A stretch of DNA of 64,000 nucleotides from CAWANF01 sp963783355 (GTDB lineage Bacteria > Bacteroidota > Rhodothermia > Balneolales > DATFMH01). The stretch spans positions 1-64,000 of the forward strand of contig CAWANF010000015.1 in NCBI GenBank assembly GCA_963783355.1, in the 5' to 3' direction. Made by a program: the position numbers and the translations under genes. This document shows positions 59,587 through 64,000 of the stretch, in pieces (within the stretch, counting starts at the first letter, position 1; the number at the start of each line of letters is the position of its first letter). The notes beneath the pieces are model-generated. The model was not told the DNA's origin. It saw only the letters and a program-made list of their open reading frames with translations, and did not search any database.

Positions 59587-60869
59587 GATTGTGTTTCAGT
59601 GGAATCCTTGCGCTCTTCCAATCGCCATAAATAATTTCCTTCCCTTTTCAATCTCTCCGAATTGGATATACCTCTGTAACCATATGGAGATTTTCTGAAT
59701 TTTCTGAATAAAGCCAGGAAGAACCAGCCAAAAGGCACATAATAAAACACGATATCGATATCTCTGAAAAAAGCATGAAAATTATTTTTGGCAGCAGGCC
59801 TTTCCAGGTCTCTCACATGCCGGATAAATATATATGGCCACCCGGTTGGAAGATAACGGAATGCTTTCCATCCCAGCGCTTTAATTGAACGAAACCAGTT
59901 CTTAATATCATACGGTTTTTTTCCATATTTCATGACTGAATCATTCAATCCATCCTGCATCATTGTCCTGATTTTATCAGCGACGGCATTATAATCGTCT
60001 TTACCGGGATGCCCGGGATCTTTACTCATCTCATCCAGTAACTTTCTGACATCGATAGGCTCACCCACAATGAATTTCATATTCGCCGGAAAAGCGAAAT
60101 AGAACATAAATGGAAAAATCAGGGCAACCAAAACAATCGGAACCGGGAAAAAAGGAATTCCCAGTAACTTGAAGAATAGATTATCAAGCCATTTAAATGT
60201 AATGCTAATCGGATTTACATATTCCGCATTCACCGAGTATACCGGGTAAACAGGGATGTTATGCCTGGCCGACAGAATCACGAAACTGGAGTAGAAATGC
60301 TGCAATTGGTATTTTCGGCTAAAACCTTTACCAATCCCCGGGATGCCTTCCGGATAATAAATTACTTTTTGCCCATTTTTCAGGAGATAATCAAAATTTG
60401 AAAACGTCATGTCTACGCCCCCGCACCGCCGCCACCAGTCATCTATTCCAAAAGGACGCATCCACCATGTTGCTGCTAAAGATGGAGAATAAACCGAACG
60501 AAATTTTGTTTCATCTTTTAGTCCCTGCAGACGCCATAATAATCCATCCAGAACAATGGCATCATGGGGAAAAGCATTGCCGCTGTGATTTGAGGCTAAT
60601 ACAACAGGCCCATGTTGTGGGATTTTCTCTCCATTAATTAATTCTGCCCGAAAATAATGATCGATAATAGGTCCGAATAATTCATTCGCAACACTTCTCA
60701 AATAATTGTAATCAATGGGATCACCAAAAATTACCGGCTTTTGAGATTGCTCTTTCATAAAATCAGAGTCCTGAAAAAGCGGATCCATGGGATCAGTTAA
60801 TCCGGAGCGTTTGGATACATTTAAATCAATTGATAAATCTTTAATTTCTTTTTTTGTTTTTTCGATCAT
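59583..60869 (-). CDS. Lysophospholipid/glycerol acyltransferase
   Basis: A 428-residue PlsC-superfamily membrane acyltransferase. The active-site block VVLASNHSGNAFPHDAIVLDGLLW (residue about 93) is a variant of NHx4D with longer spacing. Block III is VIYYPEGIPGIGKGF, matching FPEGT-like phosphate binding. Two hydrophobic segments (FFPVPIVLVALIFPFMFYFAFPANM; IVFYYVPFGWFFLALFRKF) support membrane location. It transfers acyl chains to lyso-lipids. It lies 21 bp downstream of the ABC1 kinase gene and tail-to-tail with the patatin gene, giving a lipid-turnover neighbourhood. Confidence 0.85.
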   Translation of the reverse strand: MIEKTKKEIKDLSIDLNVSKRSGLTDPMDPLFQDSDFMKEQSQKPVIFGDPIDYNYLRSVANELFGPIIDHYFRAELINGEKIPQHGPVVLASNHSGNAFPHDAIVLDGLLWRLQGLKDETKFRSVYSPSLAATWWMRPFGIDDWWRRCGGVDMTFSNFDYLLKNGQKVIYYPEGIPGIGKGFSRKYQLQHFYSSFVILSARHNIPVYPVYSVNAEYVNPISITFKWLDNLFFKLLGIPFFPVPIVLVALIFPFMFYFAFPANMKFIVGEPIDVRKLLDEMSKDPGHPGKDDYNAVADKIRTMMQDGLNDSVMKYGKKPYDIKNWFRSIKALGWKAFRYLPTGWPYIFIRHVRDLERPAAKNNFHAFFRDIDIVFYYVPFGWFFLALFRKFRKSPYGYRGISNSERLKREGNYLWRLEERKDSTETQS

Positions 60870-60890
60870 AATCAGCCCAATTCAATCCAT

Positions 60891-62693
60891 TCATTTTCCA
60901 AAAACGGACAACAGAAATCCTATTATCAGTAAACTCACCCACATATATGGAGACGCGTCTTGTGTGAAGGCTAATACACCGCCAACGATACACGCACCGG
61001 ATATAATACTGCTTCGAATACCAGCCATTGGATTTCGTTCATTCTGGTCATTTATTGTTTTTTCGATGTAGCGGGCACTGTCTGAAAGCAATTGAGGCAA
61101 ATGAACCAGCGCATCAACAACTTCGGGAGTGCTTCGAAGTAATTCCTTTCCTAAATATTGCGGACTGTATTGTTTCAAATAAATCCTGCTGATATGCTTC
61201 TTCGATACCGATGGAATATCGAGGTCAGGATCAAACATCACTCCTACTCCTTCGAACGTCACCAATGCCTTGACCATTAACGTCATTTCTACCGGGAAAA
61301 ACACCCTGTATTCTCCACCTATACGAATAGATTCCAGTATTAACTTTGCCAGACTGAATTTCCCCATTGCGGCATAAATGGAATAACGACGGAATAAATC
61401 ATTGACGGCCCGTTTAAAATTATTTGCATCACCTCCATTTCCAATTTTTGCAATGTCCAGCAGATATTTAGTGGAGCCTTCAATATCTCCCTGAACCAGG
61501 GCGTTGAAATAATAAAGCAGATATCGGCGGGTCTTCTCATCGAAACGACCGACCATACCCAAATCAATAAACCCAACTTTGGGCCCCGGAAGAATCATCA
61601 GGTTTGCGGGATGCAAATCGGCGTGAAAGAAACCGTCTTCATACAACATTTTTATGATGGCTCCGGTCCCGTAATCAACCAGTTTTTGCCTGTCCTCATG
61701 ATTCAATTCAAATGTTTTTGGATCACCCGGCTTGAACCCATCAAAGAACTCCATGCATAATACATCGGCCGTACTGTATTTCCGGTAGATTTTAGGAAAA
61801 ACGACATGCGGATCATCGACAAAATTAGCAGCAAACAATTCAGCACTATCCGCTTCATAGGTTAAATCAACTTCTTTTTCGGTATAGGAGCAAAACTCAT
61901 TAATAATCATTTTAGGCTGATACATCGGGATCAGCCATTCCAGCAACCCGCTGACAAGTTTCAGCAATTTCATATCGGTAAGGATAGTCGATCGGATACC
62001 GGGTTTTATCACTTTCAACACCACACGATCCCCTTCTGGTGTCGTTGCCCGGTGCGCCTGAGCAATTGAAGCAGAAGCTAATGGCTGTTCATCTACATAT
62101 TCAAACAATTTACTTACCGGCTGATCCAATTCATTTTCAATGATTTCTTTTATCTGCTCATAAGGAACTTCGGGAAGCCGGTCTAACAAGTTTTTCAGCT
62201 CAATAGTGATAGCTTCCGGAAGAATATCTTCCCGAATTGACATTATCTGGCCAAACTTAACGTAGGTAGGCCCCATCAATTCTAAACGGCTCCGAAGCTG
62301 AACCGGAAAAGGCAAATTCCGCAGTTCTTTTTTAACGAACGGCCTGACCAGGAAAGCCAGCAAACGTTTGCCCGGTGTATGTAATCCTTTTTTTCTTTCC
62401 GGTGGTAATAATTTCACATAAGCTATCAGTCCACCGGCCATAAGTCCTATAATATGTCGATAGATCAGTACAAGCCTGCGCCCCATCCCTTTATAAGGAG
62501 CCAATGGATGAAACTCTATTTGTGGCACTTCTTTTTTATGCTTTTGTGAACCATTTCCATTTACGGACAGTTCAGGCTGAGCACCAACATCTGCAGTTTT
62601 GGAATGATTTATATAGGTGGCATCTCCCTGCATATTCGTATCTCTCCCGCCGGTATAAAGAACTTGATTTACACTGTTGCGAATCTCTTTCAC
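60891..62693 (-). CDS. ABC1/UbiB-family atypical kinase
   Basis: A 600-residue ABC1 (ADCK/UbiB) protein. Motifs in order: KFGQIMSIREDILP (the KxGQ motif), EQPLASASIAQAHRAT (Ala-rich nucleotide loop), VVLKVIKPGI (Lys), LCMEFFDGF, DGFFHADLHPANLMIL (catalytic loop) and VGFIDLGMVGRFD (metal-binding DLG). Two membrane helices at the C-terminus (IISGACIVGGVLAFTQ; YMWVSLLIIGFLLSVFG). Family members support ubiquinone and other lipid metabolism through ATPase activity. A second start (M20, 62636) is possible. No other ubi gene is near. Confidence 0.92.
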   Translation of the reverse strand: MKEIRNSVNQVLYTGGRDTNMQGDATYINHSKTADVGAQPELSVNGNGSQKHKKEVPQIEFHPLAPYKGMGRRLVLIYRHIIGLMAGGLIAYVKLLPPERKKGLHTPGKRLLAFLVRPFVKKELRNLPFPVQLRSRLELMGPTYVKFGQIMSIREDILPEAITIELKNLLDRLPEVPYEQIKEIIENELDQPVSKLFEYVDEQPLASASIAQAHRATTPEGDRVVLKVIKPGIRSTILTDMKLLKLVSGLLEWLIPMYQPKMIINEFCSYTEKEVDLTYEADSAELFAANFVDDPHVVFPKIYRKYSTADVLCMEFFDGFKPGDPKTFELNHEDRQKLVDYGTGAIIKMLYEDGFFHADLHPANLMILPGPKVGFIDLGMVGRFDEKTRRYLLYYFNALVQGDIEGSTKYLLDIAKIGNGGDANNFKRAVNDLFRRYSIYAAMGKFSLAKLILESIRIGGEYRVFFPVEMTLMVKALVTFEGVGVMFDPDLDIPSVSKKHISRIYLKQYSPQYLGKELLRSTPEVVDALVHLPQLLSDSARYIEKTINDQNERNPMAGIRSSIISGACIVGGVLAFTQDASPYMWVSLLIIGFLLSVFGK

Positions 62694-62775
62694 CCCGATA
62701 TAGTAACGGACTCTGTCTGCAACTGTAACTCTCGTACAATGAATATTATATCGTATTTCATAATATAACCTAATT

Positions 62776-62818
62776 AAAATAAAAAAAGAGAGCTGTCGTA
62801 CAACAACTCTCTTTAGGA
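62776..62818 (-). terminator. Terminator after the phasin gene
   Basis: On the minus strand AAAGAGAGTTGT pairs with ACAGCTCTCTTT (one G-T pair) around TGTACG, followed by a long T-rich tract (TTTTTATTTTAATT). It ends the phaR-phasin unit. Confidence 0.85.
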
Positions 62819-62837
62819 CACCTTATTTGCCTGTAAA

Positions 62838-63287
62838 CTATTTCGTTGTTTTTGGAGTTTCTTTTGTTTTGTGTTCGGTGGTTTCCATCTTTTTGGAAAG
62901 TGTTGAAACCCGGTCGGAGAGTTTGTCCACCTTTTTTATTAACTCCTGAACTTCTTTGCGGGTTGGAATTCCCATTCGGTCTAACACACCTTCGAATTTC
63001 TCTTCCAGCATTTTCAAGGCGTCTTCCATCCGGGTATTCCATTCTTTTCGAAGATCATCTCCTTTTTCTTCGATATCTTTCGTAATACCTTCCAAACGTT
63101 TTTTTCCTTTTTCTTCACGTTCTTTACCTTTTTCAACCAAATTGTTGAAAAATTTCGAGCCTTCTTCCTCGATGGTGGCGAAAGCTCCCAACCCGGCAAA
63201 CCAAATATCACGGGAACTCTCAATTACATCTTCCTGAATCTGATTTACCATGCTGCCATTTTTTTTCGTTTTTTCATGTGTTACCAT
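62838..63287 (-). CDS. Phasin-like polyhydroxyalkanoate granule protein
   Basis: About 149 residues from an ATG at 63287 that has AAAGGAG just upstream. It is a Lys/Glu-rich, almost fully helical protein of the PhaF/PhaI phasin family. The hydrophobic amphipathic region ESSRDIWFAGLGAFATIEEEGSKFFNNLVEKG (residues about 20-50) is the family signature for granule-surface binding. A coiled-coil region runs to the end (LIKKVDKLSDRVSTLSKK). It coats PHA granules. The adjacent phaR supports this. No PHA synthase (phaC) is in the window. Confidence 0.85.
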   Translation of the reverse strand: MVTHEKTKKNGSMVNQIQEDVIESSRDIWFAGLGAFATIEEEGSKFFNNLVEKGKEREEKGKKRLEGITKDIEEKGDDLRKEWNTRMEDALKMLEEKFEGVLDRMGIPTRKEVQELIKKVDKLSDRVSTLSKKMETTEHKTKETPKTTK

Positions 63288-63322
63288 TATTCTCTCCTTT
63301 TGAATTTTACCTGGTTTGATAT

Positions 63323-63748
63323 TCAAACCGATTTGTCTTCTTCCGATGAATGTATTTCATTTAAAATCTTTTCCAGTCCGGCCACTCTTTTATTTAACTG
63401 CTCGATTTCTTTGGAACGCTCACCATTTATGATTTCATTCAATGATTTCGGCAGAATATCGTCAATACGATTCCTGATTTGTGTTAATCCTTCATCCAGC
63501 ACGGAACCGCCCCATCGTATTATATTGTGAAGCAATTCCGAAGATATCAGTGTTTCACCTTTCTTCCCTTTTTCAAGGATAACCTGCGTAAGAGTTTGAG
63601 CAGTAATATCCTTTTGGTTCGTATTATCGATCACTTTTATCTTGTCGCCAGACTGAATCAGTGCCGCTATATCAGATAATGAGACATGATGCCCGTCTGT
63701 GGCATCATACATTTTACGGTTTTCATATCTTTTGATGACTCTCTTCAT
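63323..63748 (-). CDS. phaR: Polyhydroxyalkanoate synthesis regulator PhaR
   Basis: A 141-residue regulator. The N-terminal PHB/PHA accumulation DNA-binding domain is complete: IKRYENRKMYDATDGHHVSLSDIAALIQSGDKIKVIDNTNQKDITAQTLTQVILEKGKKGE (residues about 5-65). A C-terminal coiled coil (RSKEIEQLNKRVAGLEKILNEI) follows. PhaR represses phasin genes and leaves DNA when it binds nascent PHA granules. AAGGAG precedes the ATG. The phasin gene follows after 35 bp, as expected for a self-regulated pair. Confidence 0.93.
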   Translation of the reverse strand: MKRVIKRYENRKMYDATDGHHVSLSDIAALIQSGDKIKVIDNTNQKDITAQTLTQVILEKGKKGETLISSELLHNIIRWGGSVLDEGLTQIRNRIDDILPKSLNEIINGERSKEIEQLNKRVAGLEKILNEIHSSEEDKSV

Positions 63749-63769
63749 AATGCTCCTTCATTTTCAATA

Positions 63770-63868
63770 TAACGCAATGCGTCATTAAAAAACAACTACC
63801 ACTTCATATAATTTCTATTTATTTATTTTTTATAAATATATGAGCATAATATCATTCTAACGCAATGC
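63770..63868. promoter_or_regulatory. Repeated PhaR-operator-like sites
   Basis: TAACGCAATGC occurs identically at 63770-63780 and 63858-63868, 88 bp apart, in the upstream region of phaR. The first is extended to the near-palindrome ACGCAATGCGT. TGC/GCA-containing repeats are known PhaR binding sites in proteobacteria. Autorepression is inferred. Confidence 0.45.
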
Positions 63869-63972
63869 ATAAAAAAAGGTTACATACACCTTGATTTCGC
63901 AACGTGTGGTTCACCATTATTAATTTTTTCTAATTTTTTTGATAATAGCCTGTTGAACTTTAGACATGCATA

Positions 63973-63999
63973 ACCCAATAACCCCAATAACCCCAATAA
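63973..63999. repeat. 9-bp tandem repeat at window edge
   Basis: Three 9-bp units (ACCCAATAA, CCCCAATAA, CCCCAATAA) run into the end of the window, so the true length is unknown. The remaining sequence between 63869 and 63972 shows no gene. Confidence 0.7.
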
Positions 64000-64000
64000 C

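Overview
The window is a moderately AT-rich bacterial chromosome segment. It most likely comes from the FCB group (Bacteroidota, Balneolota, Rhodothermota or Calditrichota-like). The evidence is a GWxTD-domain secreted protein, two DUF4382 lipoproteins, a DPP IV-type S9 peptidase, PPK2, a DUF368 membrane protein, many outer-membrane beta-barrels and a tRNA gene without encoded CCA. Strong Shine-Dalgarno sequences occur before some genes and are absent before others. No rRNA, CRISPR array or intact transposase gene is visible, so the genus cannot be fixed from sequence alone.

Layout. (1) 1-6037: a decaying integrative element inserted beside a CAU-anticodon tRNA (6038-6110). It carries a RepA-like ATPase, small HTH proteins, a higBA toxin-antitoxin pair, a doubly frameshifted tyrosine integrase and the tail of a second integrase. 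(2) 6208-18290: housekeeping genes (tandem Usp, DUF368, pcm, an F420-reductase-like protein, a cupin, cysS-lgt, a phosphohexomutase, DPP IV, AhpC-type peroxiredoxin), several closed by clear terminators. (3) 18369-27281, minus strand: a surface-sugar cluster with two tandem glucose-1-phosphate cytidylyltransferases, GT2, a nucleoside-diphosphate-sugar epimerase, GT4 and three zinc-finger/C-methyltransferases. (4) 27554-36697: small membrane proteins, rlmN, the lepA-lepB unit, ppk2 and two DUF4382 lipoproteins. (5) 36826-43677: a histidine operon hisG-hisD-hisC-hisB-[CLC channel]-hisH. It is preceded by a sigma-70-like promoter and a histidine-rich leader peptide (11 His in 20 residues), which indicates transcription attenuation, and is closed by a terminator. 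hisA lies 8.5 kb further on; hisF and hisI are not in the window. (6) 43813-49974: a TetR-controlled operon with a LolA-like periplasmic protein, two FtsX permeases, an ATPase and an outer-membrane barrel, apparently a complete trans-envelope transport route. It is interrupted by a four-helix-bundle gene set between heptamer repeat arrays. (7) 49991-62693: GWxTD protein, hisA, DUF4139 protein, aldehyde dehydrogenase, mnmH-selD (selenouridine pathway), and lipid genes (patatin, acyltransferase, ABC1 kinase). (8) 62776-63868: phasin and PhaR of polyhydroxyalkanoate granules with a repeated operator-like sequence.

Features cutting across regions: five arrays of tandem 7-bp units with different sequences sit exactly at gene edges (9478, 10727, 45216, 45647, 52886). 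Tandem paralogue pairs recur (rfbF-like, methyltransferases, DUF4382, FtsX). The most notable unexpected signals are the his leader/attenuator, the 7-bp arrays that frame the four-helix-bundle gene, the core-site-like sequence near the integrase that copies the tRNA anticodon arm, and a HisB whose N-terminal phosphatase-like region has lost the usual catalytic motif.
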